Shown here: piece by piece, positions 1-11,909 of the stretch
Position numbering within the stretch: position 1 is the first letter of the stretch
How the letters are laid out: every line of letters begins with the position of its first letter
Assembly (NCBI GenBank): GCA_031769625.1
Contig: JAUIMM010000003.1
Span: 3,973,149 to 4,037,148 of the forward strand
Direction: 5' to 3'
Length of the DNA stretch: 64,000 bases
Source of the DNA: Taudactylus pleione
Lineage: Eukaryota > Chordata > Amphibia > Anura > Myobatrachidae
The notes under the pieces: generated by a model
The model's database searches: none
Seen by the model: the letters and a program-made list of their open reading frames with translations, nothing else
Told to the model about the DNA's origin: nothing
Position numbers and translations under genes: made by a program

Positions 1-501
1 TGGGAGAAGGGGGATAATGGTTTTCACCTCTGGTGGGAGCAGAACCAGGAAGTGAATGTTGCATCTTATTGGATGCTTGCAGCTCATCCTGTCCAATCAG
101 GCACTGTATCAAGTACACACCTCCCGACCTAATAGCTCTACTTTTCATAGGGGTTAATTCGGGGTTTTCCGATTAACTCCTCACTGCGAGCGACAATGGT
201 AATCGAGCTTGACGCATTTGCAGATCACCAATAATCGCTCAGCTACATAAACATCTGCATTGCGTCCATCTCTGGATCAGCATGTAGTCAGAAAATGTGC
301 TGTCCAGTGGTTCTATGATAATGTGGTGGTACCACCCCCACTAAATTACAACACAGGGTGGCAAATAAGGGGGGGGGGGCTGTTTATTAAAAACCATGGT
401 TGTCTGAAAACATACAAAACATTGACTGTTCTCTTTTGCCCAGCTGAAATTTTGGGCGTTACAATAATTTATTTTGTATTGTCCATCAAGCCGACATTCA
501 G
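1..501. other. Intronic sequence, no recognised feature
   Basis: Intron upstream of exon 2. I see no exon, RNA gene or clear transposon end. A G-run (10 G) at about 370-380 is the only low-complexity feature. Confidence 0.4.
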
Positions 502-536
502 CTCCCTCCCTCCCTCCCTCCCTCCCTCCCTCCTTC
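502..536. repeat. (CCCT)n microsatellite
   Basis: About eight uninterrupted CCCT units (CTCCCTCCCTCC...) lie directly before a GC-rich repeat cluster. It is strongly strand-asymmetric (polypyrimidine). Confidence 0.9.
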
Positions 537-539
537 CGG

Positions 540-1194
540 GAACGACTGCATAAAGCGGGGGGACGTAGCCGGGCAATGACTACATAGAGGGGACGGAACC
601 AGGGGCGTGACCGTACCATTGCATCATCATGGCCCCGACCCCTCTTGCCAATGCCGAAATTAAAAGCAGGGGTTGGGGGCCACGATGACGCATCATCGCC
701 CCACCTTCCTCTGCGGGGGTTTCTATTAGTAGTCTGGAGGGGCAGGCGGCCGCCAGGAGGCTTGCCTGCCTTTCCGGGGGGAGGTGGGAGCTGCACCCGA
801 TATTCGGGAGGCTCCCGGCCAAATCGGGAGGGTAGGCAAGCCTGATTTGGACTTGTCTGTAGCAGTGACTGTAACACTGCACAATGCACGTTGCAGCTTA
901 GTGCATACTTACTGACTTTGTAGAATTAATCTCCAGGAGAGCTGCTGCTAATGGCCGGTTCGGGGGGCGGAGCTGGGCTGTAGACTTAATTAAGCCCCAC
1001 CCCTTTCCCGGAAAAGCCAGCTGTTCGTGATTTGCCTAATTTATCCCCGCCCCCCTCTCTGCAAACCCGCAAATTCCTCATTAAATCTCCCCATGGCAGG
1101 ATGCGGGAGATCTGCCTACACTTACGGGGGTGCAGGGGGGGCTACTCGAAAAATCGGGAGCCTCCCGCGACTTCCGGGAGTGTAGGCAAGTATG
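540..1194. repeat. GC-rich repeat cluster with two related element ends
   Basis: The motif AAATCGGGAGGGTAGGCAAG near 821-840 recurs in diverged form at 1151-1190 (AAATCGGGAGCCTCCCGCGA then GGGAGTGTAGGCAAGTATG). The second copy may span 904-1194, opening with CATACTT and closing with AAGTATG. This suggests two adjacent copies of one short non-autonomous DNA transposon. The family is not identified and the left ends are weak. Confidence 0.45.
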
Positions 1195-1245
1195 CTTCAG
1201 TGTAGTACAATGGACTCACAATACTGTAGCTGCAGAAAGCTCTTA

Positions 1246-1844
1246 GGGCCTGATTCAGAGGCGCTCATAAGCAGCCGCTTGTTCGCTCCGAGCGATGTTT
1301 GGCCAACTGCGCATGTGTACGGATCGTTATACGCATGCGCGAACCAGTCAGTGCGGCCGAAAATCGTTTGTTCGCTAAATAGCGAATGCCTGCTAATATG
1401 AGTGACAGGAGGAGGCGTATGTGGGTGGTAACAGGGGAAGGGGCTTGAAAACGGGGAGTGGAGATCCGAACGCAGGCGTGCTTAAAGGTCAAAACGGGCG
1501 TTTTAAGGGTGTGCATAATTAATACTGGAGCGTCATTGACCACGTCACTTGGTTGATTTATAGTCAGAACTGCTCGCAAGATTGTGGTAGGATAAACCAG
1601 CCCCAAGAATAGTGAGCGGTTCATACGCTGGTCGATGTACTCGATTAATCTAATAAATAGCGGACATGACGTATGGTGCGAGCGGCCAGGGGGCGTCTTT
1701 TTCAAAATTACAACCGCAAGTTTTGTTCGCTCGTTCAGACATAGAGGCGTGAACAGACCGCAAAGAGCGAATGGTTCATTTGAATGGCCACCCCTTTTTG
1801 TTGAACGAACGACCGCAAATAGCGAGCGGCTCTGAATCAAGCCC
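1246..1844. mobile_element. PIF/Harbinger-like MITE, TTA target duplication
   Basis: Opens GGGCCTGATTCAGAGGCGCT and closes AGCGGCTCTGAATCAAGCCC, an imperfect terminal inverted repeat. It is flanked by TTA at 1243-1245 and 1845-1847, the usual 3-bp duplication of PIF/Harbinger. No transposase is encoded. The interior (GTGGGTGGTAACAGGGGAAG; GGTGTGCATAATTA) recurs in inverted orientation in the element at 35134-35735, so they are one family. Confidence 0.7.
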
Positions 1845-2112
1845 TTAGCCTTCTATTCTATGGGACTTTACATCATTACCACCGTTACAAGGAGCTGGTG
1901 AGATGGTAAAATGTGTGGGACTGATACATAAACAATATTTAGCTTTAAATGTGGTGTTTAACATTTCCAGATGTTCTTTACAATACCATTAAATATATTT
2001 CCAGTTTATGGCCCCGGGGTTATGTATAATACACGTGTGCTCTTGGCAGTGATATTTTGGCACATGGAAGGTTTGGGAATGTTTTCATTGTAAGCTGCAC
2101 GTCAGTACATAA

Positions 2113-2271
<159 letters not shown>

Positions 2272-2583
2272 TAAGTCTCTGTCCTTTCATTTGTAAACAT
2301 TAATGTATATGGTGCCAGGGGCTGCTTCATGGGAGGGGGATGGGGTGTTGATTGCGACCAGATACTACATAGATACGCTTGGTGGCCGAAGGGCAGACAG
2401 AGGACCCTGACCGGGTCGCTGAAATTGCGTTTTGACTCCATCAAAGCACCCAATCAGCATCCTCTGCCCCCATGTGCAGCCATGCACTGTGTATTCCATA
2501 CTATGGCACTGGCCATTAACCAGTCAGAGTAGCGGGGGGTCACCACGCTCTGATTGGTGAATGTATGGAGCTATCCACCCATT

Positions 2584-2894
2584 GGGGGGAATTCAGTTGT
2601 TTTTTTGCACGTCCAAAAGTAATGGGCACCTGATGGAGCTGTTCAATTGCTGTTGAGAAGGGCGCGAATGCCACGGGCGCCCATTACTTATCACGATTTG
2701 TGCGCTGCTGAAACGACAGTTTGGGCGTCCAAAATGGCTGACTCTTTGCACATTTTTGCTCACCACCTCAGGAGGATGCGAGCAGAAATCATGGGCGTCT
2801 GCTGTAGTCGCTCCCAGTCAAGACAACAATTGAATAGCTCCATATTGCACCCATTACTTTTGGGCACCCAAAAAAACTAATTGAATTTTCCCCA
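2584..2894. mobile_element. Palindromic MITE with ~45-bp terminal inverted repeats
   Basis: The left arm contains AATTCAGTTGTTTTTTTGCA and CCAAAAGTAATGGG. The right arm contains CCATTACTTTTGGG and CCCAAAAAAACTAATTGAATT. The arms are complementary with a few mismatches. No coding potential is visible. Confidence 0.65.
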
Positions 2895-4510
2895 TTGAGT
2901 GCCGGAGGAGGTGGTGGTAATATATTTTGGGGAGTATGTACTTGCCTAATGAAAAGCTAGAGTATTGTTGGAGTCTTGGATATCCCTCGCTTTCCTTCCT
3001 CATAGACCACTCCTCCCCAAGTGCAAGAACCGCAGGGGGTACCATGCCTTGGAATCTCAGCTGTTCCTCACCTCCCTTGACTCTCCAAGCTCCCAGTCTG
3101 GATTGGTTCACATAGATATAACATGGTGCAGGGTAATTGGACGCTGATTGGATGAGCAGTAGACAGTCATGTCAGCTGATGCACAGAGAGGGGTTTCATG
3201 TTGGTCATCTTTTTATTTTTTTAATGATGTACTTTTGGTTATCTGAAACTGCAGTGATGCTCTTCTCTACAGTGAAGTACTCTCCCTTAGCATGCCAGCG
3301 GATTGCATAATGAACACACCCATTCTTCTGTCACTTTCTGTAGTAAAGCTTACGTAAGGCACAGCAGTAATCTCCTCCTCGTACGGCTTCAGTTACAAAA
3401 CTTTCTTCGCCTGTATAATAAGTAACCTAACAACACTTTTTTTGTTTTACTGATCGCTTTTCCTGTAAAAGAAATTAAAACCATTAATAGACGTCGAGTC
3501 GATCGTTCTTGTGATCCATCTTTTTTTTTTTTTTTTGAAAAATGTGAAGTATTTCAAAGATCCAGACCTTTTTCTAAACCCCCATCCGTGCCCCACACTC
3601 TTGCGTCAAGATCGTGAGGATAGGACCTGTCCGCCTCTGTAAACGGCGATCCGATCCCGAGCTTACAGCCTCTTTATATGAGGAGAGGGGAAGGGATGCG
3701 TACTTTTTTTTTATTTTTTATTTATTTTTTTATTTAATGAAAAAAAGCCGAGATCTTTTCTATGCTTGATGTTTGGACCATTGAGATGAAATGAGTTTAA
3801 GAGTGCCTTCTTTATTAACAGTACATTAGTTTTCTTAACATTCTCCTTTAAATGTGTACGTGGGCTTACGTTAAATTGCAGTGAGGAGCTTGCAATGCCA
3901 TTAATAAGCAGCAAGGATTGGAGATGTAGCTTGGTTTTGATTAATGTTATGTTATGTTGCTTGTTTGCTTGTTTATGTGGCTGATGAGGCTAGCACATCC
4001 TCAAGGGATAGAAAACCCCCAGGACTAAATCTACTCAGCCTCCAGTATCCTTGGTGCTAGTATAATTGTGTATCCATGAGCACAGAGTGAGATCGTTACC
4101 TCTAAGGCACAGACTTTATAGGTTTATTACATAGAGTTCAATGACTCTTATGATGATTGTACCACGTTCTAGAATAAATGTGATGCATTCTATATAAACA
4201 GTGGTCTATGTTCCTGTCTGAACAGTGAAAGCTGCTATTTAATTGGTTGCTGTGAATCTACATTACAAGTCTAAAAGTTTCTTCCCGGTAGAATAAATTC
4301 CTGCTACGTTACTGCCCTCGGCAATTCTGGCACAAATAGGGTTAAACGGCTGATCACATGGCCAGTTTCTCTATGCTCTCATATCAATCTAGTGACTGTC
4401 CTAATGACGCCCAGCTAGATGAGACACATAAAAACAGATGGTCTCCCAGGGGATTTGTGGTTAAATTAAAAATATACGCTACTAAAAGTATGGTGTTGTT
4501 TTCAGTTTTA
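2895..4510. other. Intronic sequence, low complexity only
   Basis: Contains a poly-T run near 3520-3536 and an A/T-rich tract at 3700-3740. No exon or transposon end was recognised. Confidence 0.4.
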
Positions 4511-5004
4511 GGGGGGGTATTCAATATGAAAGGTTAACTTCCCTGGCGAAGTTAACGTTTCATATCTGAGTTTTTTTTTTTCTGCGTAAAGGTATGGTGC
4601 GCGCACCCGCTTATCCCCGTATTCAAAATAAAAAACGAAAACGTGAAACTCCGAAGTTGGATTTTCGTAAAGTTACAAATTTTTCCTTAAAATAATTGTA
4701 AGACCCCCCTAAAGTTGTAAAAACATGGGGGAACACTATGGGTACCCCCGTTTTAGCCTTTAATTGAAAGTCAGGGATTTAAATAGCCGCAGCAGGTGTT
4801 TTTTTTCCGACATTGAAGAAGTGATGCAGAAGAGCACTTAGGTTATTTTTTTCATTTTTTTAAGTGGTCCCATCAAATTTGGGGTACATGAAAATGGGTA
4901 CTAGCATATTTTTAAGTCCCTAAAGTCAGTTTTTAAAAATTCTGCACCTGCCGCTATAATTCTATTCTAGAAAACACCTGCCGCATACTTGCAGAATAGC
5001 CCTG
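4511..5004. mobile_element. Possible MITE of the TATTCAAT family
   Basis: Begins GGGGGGGTATTCAATATG after TTA and may end GCAGAATAGCCCT. Its content (GGGGTACATGAAAATGGGTA, CACCTGCCGCA) resembles the larger elements at 25138-26006 and 26512-27189. The ends are weakly inverted, so the boundaries are tentative. Confidence 0.4.
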
Positions 5005-5651
5005 AACCTATTTGCCTATTGTTTAACAATTTTTTCCCTTTTTTTTTTTTTGCACCCCAATTTTTAAATTATTTTTTTGTGGAGCGAATGAATGCTCCGG
5101 CCAATCCTGTAACTGCTGACTGTGCATCAAGTTTGCATTACACCTGTGTTTGTGGCATGGTGATTCCTCACATTTTATGCTTCTCCAATGTACCAGTTTG
5201 TATTATTCCAAGTCCCATCTCAAGGAGTTAGGCCTAAACTGTGGTCTAATAAACGCCCGCTGTACCCAGGGCATGAAGCTCTAAGGCATCCCACAAGTAA
5301 CGGGCATCATTAACATGCATAAATTAGATTAACAGGAGGGCTTTGGGAGGCAATTAATGAATTACACTGCGTAAAGTTTGGTTTGATCCGGTTAGGTCTG
5401 AACATCCCGCGGTGTTCAGTTGTGCAGAGCTTTGGCCATTACGGTAGGCGGAACATGGTAAGTTTTCCTGCACACCTCTATGGGGTACGAGGAAAAACTA
5501 GCAAAGTTGCTGGCCAATGCTCCAATTCAATTGCCCCTTAAGAAACTGGCCCTATAGTGAATGGCTCTGCCAGCAGAGATGGCGATGTACTGTATGTATC
5601 AAAGTGTAGGCTTAGAGATGTGTAATAATAATTTATAATTATCTTGTTCCA
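5005..5651. other. Intronic sequence, no recognised feature
   Basis: Apart from poly-T near 5037-5050 nothing is recognisable on either strand. Confidence 0.35.
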
Positions 5652-5794
5652 AAGGGGGAAGTATATCAAAACATAGCAACCAATCAGATTATAGCGATCT
5701 AATTATAGACTGTATTAGATAGCCAGAATCTAATTGGTTGCTATGGGAAACAACTCCACTTGTACTCTTTAGTAGGTTTGGAAAATCTCCCCCT
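5652..5794. mobile_element. Short palindromic MITE (GCAACCAATCAGA family)
   Basis: A hairpin-forming element with ATAGCAACCAATCAGATTAT in the left arm and AATCTAATTGGTTGCTATGG in the right arm, framed by GGGGGAAGT and CTCCCCCT. Related copies are at 17652-17828, 20697-21000, 57647-57820 and 63536-63714. Confidence 0.65.
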
Positions 5795-6724
5795 AATTGT
5801 TTACATTAAGACACAGTAATAATAAACCAGTTACTGCGCTGTTAATGAGACCATGTTAATAATGCAAACTGTTAGACTAAGGTATGTTTCAGCATAACAA
5901 CACTTTAAAATGTAATCGATATTGCGGTCGCTCCTTCTTCTGTCGCTGGATAATAGTGAAACGAATCCATATCAAAGTTAGCAAGGAGTTTCTTCTGAAT
6001 CTGGATTTGATAGACTCGCTGTGTGTGTTTTGTCAGTGCATTGAGTATTACATCACGCCCCTCCCGTACCAGCCGCTGTCAGTGTGCTGTTTTATGTTCC
6101 ACTAATGTCTCCTACCTTCCTAAGTGTAATAAAAAAACATTCACCTAATCAACGGTTTTGGTGGTGTTTGAGGCAGTATTGTAATTATATGACTGGACCT
6201 CTCTTCTGCTGATATGTGACCCTCGACCCCTCCAGTGGGCAATTTTATTCACCCCCCCCCCACACTGGTTTCTGTTACCAGGAGAACGGCAGCCTAAAGG
6301 ACCGCTGGTTGGATTTGCTGGTATTCGTATACAATGGAGAATGTTCCTGGTCTCCCTGTAATATCCTGGGTTGAGGTTAACTGAAAGGTCCTTGCTGTGA
6401 TTACTCATAATTACTCACTGCCTACCAATAACTAGCAATGCTCCCAACATCCGCTCACAAAGCTTTTCTACTTGGGTGTCCACAGAAGAGCTCCCCAGCT
6501 TACTCTATTTTCACCCGAACCATTTTTGTCCTTTCCTCTAAGCTCTCTCCCACACCCTGCTGCTGGCCATCGGTCTCTGCTCCCAAAGTAAAATATATGC
6601 AGCAGTTTTTTCATTATATCCATGCCGGCTGATATACTGGCCACCGTTCTGCTGCCTTTTCTTGTAGATTTCTTCATATTTGCCAATTAATCTTACGTGA
6701 ATATATGCGAACTTGCGATTTGGT
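5795..6724. other. Intronic sequence, no recognised feature
   Basis: No exon, RNA gene or element end was recognised. A C-run lies near 6253-6262. Confidence 0.35.
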
Positions 6725-7212
6725 TATGATCACCGATAAGACCGCTCCCTGCCCGAGCGCTCGCAACCGGATCGATGGTGGCCCACAGTGCATGCGCGCC
6801 GTCGTGCGCATGCGCGAGACACGGCTAGCGACGGGCACTCCACACCAAAGGGGGCGAGCTGTCATTTGGTGGGCGGGCCAGGAGGGTGGCTGCCCAAACG
6901 GAGGCGTTCCCATGAGAATGCCTGCCGTTTGGGGGCGACCCCAATGACATCACAAGTAATGTTAGTGGAGAGCTTCCGGCTCTGTTAGAGCCAAAAGCTC
7001 CCTGGGGCTTTCGATGGGTGAGACCCTACCACAAGGGTCTCGTCGCAAGCCCGATGGTCTTGACCATCGCGACCATCATCCTGGCTGCTCGCAATAGCTG
7101 TGGGTGGTCACCCACAGCTATGCGAGCGGCCAAGAGGCCGCTCCAAATAAAAAGCCCGGCCCTGATTCAGAGCGAGCGGCCTGTCAGAGCGAGCGGCTCT
7201 GAATCAGGCCCT
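6725..7212. mobile_element. PIF/Harbinger-like MITE, left end truncated
   Basis: Carries GAGCGCTCGCAACCGGATCG then ATGGTGGCCCACAG and a CpG-rich ...CATGCGC... palindromic core, and ends GAGCGGCTCTGAATCAGGCC. The same core recurs at 27568-27761, 37993-38462 and 40606-41034. A clear left terminus is missing. The interior has several nested hairpins (for example the GACCATCG repeats near 7050-7075). Confidence 0.65.
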
Positions 7213-7293
7213 CTCTGTGTGTTTAGCGTGAACATGGTCACAAAGAGATCTAATATTAAAAATTGGTTTGTTTGATGTCTGGTGCAGCGCACT

Positions 7294-7470
7294 ATGGGGG
7301 AGATTTAATAAAGCTTGTTGAGAGATAAAATTGGAGATCAATAGCACCAACCAATCAGCTTCTGATTGTCATTTTTCAAACAGTCTGTAAAGTGACAGTT
7401 AGGAGCTGATTGGTTGGTGCTATTTATCTCCAATTTTATCTCCTTCCAAGCTTTATTAATTCTCCCCCTA
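7294..7470. mobile_element. Palindromic MITE (GGGGGAGATTTAATAAA family)
   Basis: Left arm GGGGGAGATTTAATAAAGCT with CAACCAATCAGCTTCTGA. Right arm GAGCTGATTGGTTGGTGC and AAGCTTTATTAATTCTCCCC. The arms are complementary over most of their length. The element at 20436-20572 is a relative. Confidence 0.7.
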
Positions 7471-7853
7471 AACTCGTTCAGTGCATGAAGCAGATGTCAC
7501 ATATGTTCTCACATCGTAGCGCCAAAGGTGCCGAGAAGTGACATTTGGGACCTGTTCAGTGTAGTAGCTATTGTGACATTAAAAATGGGAAACATTTTAT
7601 GCTCATGTTCCTTTACAAGCGTAAAAGGTTCTTATTAAAGGTGTGTAATCTTGTCTGTATCAGAATAGGACCTGCTGTGGTTATGCTTCCTTATACTAGT
7701 TCTCGGTTTATAGCAGACATCCCCTACCTACTGTAAACGTGCACTAACACATACAGTTGGGGTGGAGCTTGTTATAGTGAACCGTGCACCATAATGATGG
7801 CTCATGTAGAGAATCTGTGCCATCTGATTAGCTTGGCCGATTTTATTTATATA

Positions 7854-8472
7854 TCTTCATTGATTGGTTTGTTTGTCTGTCTGGTTATGCATTCGGACAC
7901 CTCTGCACTGATTGGGATGAAACCGACGCGAGGTGGTCCAGTTGGTACCGGGCCAGGTTTTAGCGGGGGTTAGGGTCCCGGTCGGACCTCCCGTTGGTGT
8001 ATGCTGGGCAGAACTTTGACCCGGGGAGCCTGTTCTGTGCCTTCCACTGGATGGATTTGGACAAAAATTTCACAGAGGGGTAACACTGGATCTCGGAAGA
8101 CATACTAGGGGGTTAGGGTCGAGTTTGGACCTTCCGTTGGTGTACGCTGGGCAGAACTTTGATACGGGGAGCCTGTTCTGGGCCTTCCACTGGATGGATT
8201 TGGACAAAAATTTCACAGAGGGGTACACAACACAGGGTCCCGGAAGACATACTAGGGGGTTAGGGTCCCGTTTGGACCTCCCGTTGGTGTATGCTGGGCA
8301 GAACTTTGACCCGGGGAGCCTGTTCTGGGCCTTCCACTGGATGGATTTGGACAAAAAATTCACAGAGGGGTAACACTGGGTCCCGGAAGACATACTAGGG
8401 GGTTGGGGTCCCTGGTCGGACCTCCCATTGGTGTACGATTTAAATCTGGGCAACACCGGGTACTTCAGCTAG
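7854..8472 (+). mobile_element. Short non-autonomous Helitron with internal tandem repeat
   Basis: The 3' end reads CTGGGCAACACCGGGTACTTCAGCTAG and is followed by T. That is a GC hairpin (CTGGGCAACACCGGG) a few bases before a terminal CTAG, the Helitron signature. The 5' end is less certain. A TC at 7854 (after A) is followed by a TTTGTTTGTCTGTCTGG stretch of the kind seen near Helitron 5' ends. Most of the body is a tandem repeat of about 145 bp (see 7985-8440). No Rep/helicase is encoded. Confidence 0.6.
7985..8440 (+). repeat. ~145-bp tandem repeat, three units plus a partial
   Basis: The motif GACCTCCCGTTGGTGTA or a close variant starts at 7985, 8128, 8275 and 8419 (spacings 143, 147 and 144 bp). 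Each unit carries GCCTTCCACTGGATGGATTT. The array lies entirely inside the Helitron. Confidence 0.85.
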
Positions 8473-9249
8473 TGTATATGTGTATGTGCGGCTAAACCTA
8501 AGGTTTGGTGCCATTGTTGGCAGTGAGGAGATGATGGAATAAGTGGAGGAAGGAAGAGCCCAAGAGGTAAGAGGGTCCTGCTCTTATGTCTGATCCATAT
8601 CAGTCTCGTGTTCCTACGCTACAACCCTGTAGAAGCGCTGCATTCAGCTGTATAGGAGAAAACCTCCGCCTGCAGCGTTACCGCCTCTGCCCGATGGCCA
8701 ACGCTCAGTACAAGATTTTCTTTGTTTTCTTAGCAGGTGTCACATTAAAGAGCGATAGAAAATTATTATCATTTGCAAATCATGTTAGCATTTGGCAGCA
8801 CACATTTTTTCCCTTTCTCTTTTTAAATCATCTTGAATAATTTAACCTCATATTTAATTTACTCTCCCGGAGCTGTGAATGTATTTTTGCTGTGTAACTG
8901 GGTAGGTAAATACGTTTCCCGTAGACTCCTGTATAAAACTGGGACCATTACTGCAGTCCAGAGCCGCAGTGGAAGGAAATAGCATTTATATTATGTATAA
9001 GTAGGGGGTCACTTTCTCAGCGTGAAACATATGGGCACGATTATAGTGTACTGACAGCGTACATTCTTTGCATGTTTAAGAGTGCAAGGTGAGTTTAAAT
9101 ATACAGCTCATGTTCAGTTTACATAGTAAGAGGTTAAGTGTCACTATCCAATACATACCCTAACCCCCGCCCCAAAGAAAAAGGATGATTTTATTATTCT
9201 AATTATTATTAATTCTGTCTGTCGATCTAATCCATCTATCTAATCTTGG
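8473..9249. other. Intronic sequence, no recognised feature
   Basis: Nothing beyond ordinary intron sequence was recognised. Confidence 0.35.
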
Positions 9250-9257
9250 ATGTAATC

Positions 9258-10515
9258 GGCATCCCGACATACTGCGGCATGCCAACTGTCTGAATACCGG
9301 CGCCAAAATCCCGACAGGTTGGGATCCCAGTACCAGTATCCTGTCCGTCGGCATCCCGAAGGTAAGTATCGGGGTGTTAGGGGGAGGTTAGGGTTAGGTA
9401 GCGGAAGTAGGGGGAGGTTAGGGTTAGGCACTGGGGAGGGAGTGTTAGGATTAGGGTGCGGGGAGGTTAGGTTTAGGCACTAGGGGTGGGAGGTTAGGTT
9501 TAGGCACTAGGGGTGGGAGGTTAGGTTTAGGCACTAGGGGTGGGAGGTTAGCTTTAGGCACTAGGGGGGGTTGGGTTTAGGTACCTGGAGGGTGGGAGGT
9601 TAGGTTTAGGCGCTAGGGGTGGGAGGTTAGGTTTAGGCGCTAGGGGTGGGAGGTTAGGTTTAGGCACTAGGGGTGACGTTAGGTTTAGGCACTAGGGGTG
9701 GGAGGTTAGGTTTAGGCACTAGGGGTGGGAGGTTAGCTTTAGGCACTAGGGGGGGTTGGGTTTAGGTACCTGGAGGGTGGGAGGTTAGGTTTAGGCGCTA
9801 GGGGTGGGAGGTTAGGTTTAGGCGCTAGGGGTGGGAGGTTAGGTTTAGGCACTAGGGGGGGTTGGGTTTAGGTACCTGGAGGGGGGGAGGTTAGGTTTAG
9901 GCACTAGGGGGGGGGTGTTAGGTTTTTAGGTTTAGGCACTGGGGGGGGAGGTTAGGTTTAGGCACTGGGGGGGGGAGGTTAGGTTTAGGCACTGGGGGGG
10001 AAGGTTAGGTTTAGGCACTCGGGGGGAAGGTTAGGTTTAGGCACTGGGGGGGGAAGGTTAGGTTTAGGCACTGGGGGGATGGTTAGGTTTAGGCACTGGG
10101 GGGGAAGGTTAGGTTTAGGCACTGGGGGGGAGGTTATGTTTAGGCACTAGGGGGGGAGGTTAGGTTTAGGCACTAGGGGGGGGAGGTTAGGTTTAGGCAC
10201 TAGGGGGGGGAGGTTAGGTGTAGGCACTAGGGGGGGGAGGTTAGGTTTAGGCACTAGGGGGGGTTAGGTTTAAGCACTGGGGGGGAGGTTAAGTTTAGGC
10301 ACTAGGGGGGGTTAGGTTTAGGCACTGGGTAGGGGGGTTAGGTTTAGGGTGCGGGGAGGAGAAGGTTAGGCTTAGGCACTAAAGGGGGGGCGGTGTTAGG
10401 GTTAGGCACCGAGGAGGGTTATGGTAGGGGCTAGGAAAAGTTTTGCCTTTAGTACCTATGGGTGTCGGGATTCTGACCAGCGGCATCCCGACAGCTGGGA
10501 TTTCATACCCAACCC
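9258..10515. mobile_element. hAT-like non-autonomous element with telomere-like G-rich core
   Basis: Flanked by a perfect 8-bp duplication ATGTAATC (9250-9257 and 10516-10523). The ends are GGCATCCCGACATACTGCGG on the left and CAGCTGGGATTTCATACCC on the right, with weak terminal inversion and sub-terminal CATCCCGAC boxes. The core is a G-rich array (9360-10435). The same architecture is seen at 11335-11909, 28269-28820 and 29377-29850. The 8-bp duplication favours the hAT superfamily (inference). No transposase is present. Confidence 0.65.
9360..10435 (+). repeat. G-rich ~28-bp minisatellite, telomere-like (GGTTAGG)
   Basis: A typical unit is GGTTAGGTTTAGGCACTAGGGG plus a variable G-run of 1-9 G. 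Length varies between about 26 and 33 bp because the G-run slips. A block containing GGTTAGCTTTAGG recurs about 185 bp apart (9546 and 9731), showing segmental duplication inside the array. All G is on one strand, with many potential G-quadruplexes. Confidence 0.9.
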
Positions 10516-10523
10516 ATGTAATC

Positions 10524-11326
10524 TATCAATACTTGCCTTGCTTGAAAAACAATAGTTGCATGGTTATATCGGCTGATACCGTTATATTTGTGCACATAGG
10601 GCATTATTTATTGTACAGTGCAAGTAGACCTAGATCTATGCATTTCTATAAAGATTGAGAATTTTAAAAGCAATTAGTATTGTTTTCTATATAATGTGTC
10701 TTTAGATAGCTCATGTTACATGACCACAACCATCGTTTGCAATGACCGGTGGCACAGACAGACTGTTCTATGATGTGTTTACCCTCATAACTCCTCATTT
10801 TCTCCCCCAGCTGCCCAGCGTCATGGTATTACCTAATCGCTGGGCAGGTATCTTAGTAATACAGAGGTACCTGGCCAGCCGTTCCAGTCACATGCATGAA
10901 CTTCTCGTCCTACTTCAGATGTGTTGACTACACAGAAAAGGCTGCATGGAACTTGTAATGCTGGAACTTGTAATGCTGGCGCTCTCGTGAGAGTGACCGC
11001 ACTCAAAAAAAAAAAAAAAAGCCCAACGTTGGTCATTACAATGCTGCTGGCTTATGTTCTTTATTTCGGAACACTTTTTTATGTGGCGCCCACACATTCC
11101 TCAACGTGAGAATATTTAGCCATTCTCCTCAGCACCACTGGAGCCTACAATCTATATTCTTTATCGCATGCACACACACAGGTTATTTATTTTTTTGTTA
11201 GAAACCCATACAACATCCACAAAGAGAGGGCTTCAGGCTGATCATTGTGCCACATACTGCCCCTAAGGGAGTGTGAGGGCAGTCATCGGCATACATAACC
11301 GGTGAGAACTAATATCGTTGAGGGAA
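10524..11326. other. Intronic sequence, no recognised feature
   Basis: Contains two copies of GGAACTTGTAATGCTGG in tandem near 10949-10979 and an A-run at about 11005-11020. Nothing else was recognised. Confidence 0.35.
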
Positions 11327-11334
11327 TGGGACAA

Positions 11335-11909
11335 CGGTATGCAGTCGGGAAGCCGGCGGACCTAATCCCGACAGCCGGCTTCCCGACTGCTTTATCACGG
11401 CGAGGGTTAAATGACCGGCGTCATTTTACCGATGCCGGGAGACTAGCGCCCGGCATCCCGATCGAAGTGATGCCGGGCGCTACTACGGACAGCCGCGGGA
11501 AGGGGGGGGTTAAGTTTAGGGCTCTCGGGGGGGACTTAGGGTTAGGCACCCCCCCGGGAGGTTAGGGTTAGGCTAGGGGGAGGGAGGGTTAGGGTTAGCC
11601 ACCCCCCGGGGGGGACTTAGGTTTAGGCGGTGGGGAAGGGGGGGGTTAGGTTTAGGTAGTTGGGGGAAGGTTAGAGTTAGGCACCCCCTGGGGGGTACTT
11701 AGGTTTAGGCGGCGGGGAAGGGGGGGGTTAGGTTTAGGCACTGGGGGGTAGGTTAGGGTTAGGCACCCTAAAGGAGGGTTAGGGTTAGGGGGGGAGGTTA
11801 GGTTAGTGAATACTTACCTGGGGATGATCAGGATTTTCATCCTGTTCGGGCAGCCACTGTCGGGATTTGAACCGCCGGCCAGGGGTCCGGTCGTAAATCG
11901 TACCGATTC
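11335..11909. mobile_element. hAT-like element with G-rich core, second copy
   Basis: TGGGACAA at 11327-11334 and 11910-11917 is a candidate 8-bp duplication. The left end CGGTATGCAGTCGGGAAGCC is followed by an internal palindrome (AAGCCGGC...GCCGGCTT). The right part has CGGGATTTGAACCGCCGGCC and ends near CGTACCG. The core at 11500-11810 is made of GGTTAGGGTTAGGCACCCCC-type units. It is the inverted relative of 28269-28820. Confidence 0.6.

Noticed and set aside
341..889. 182-codon minus-strand frame and its neighbours
   Set aside because: Lies in a GC-rich repeat and a CCCT microsatellite; composition is low complexity and no splice or homology support exists.
9360..10435. True telomere or interstitial chromosome-fusion telomere
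   Set aside because: Units are degenerate GGTTAGGTTTAGGCAC-type, not TTAGGG arrays, and lie inside an element with an 8-bp target duplication.
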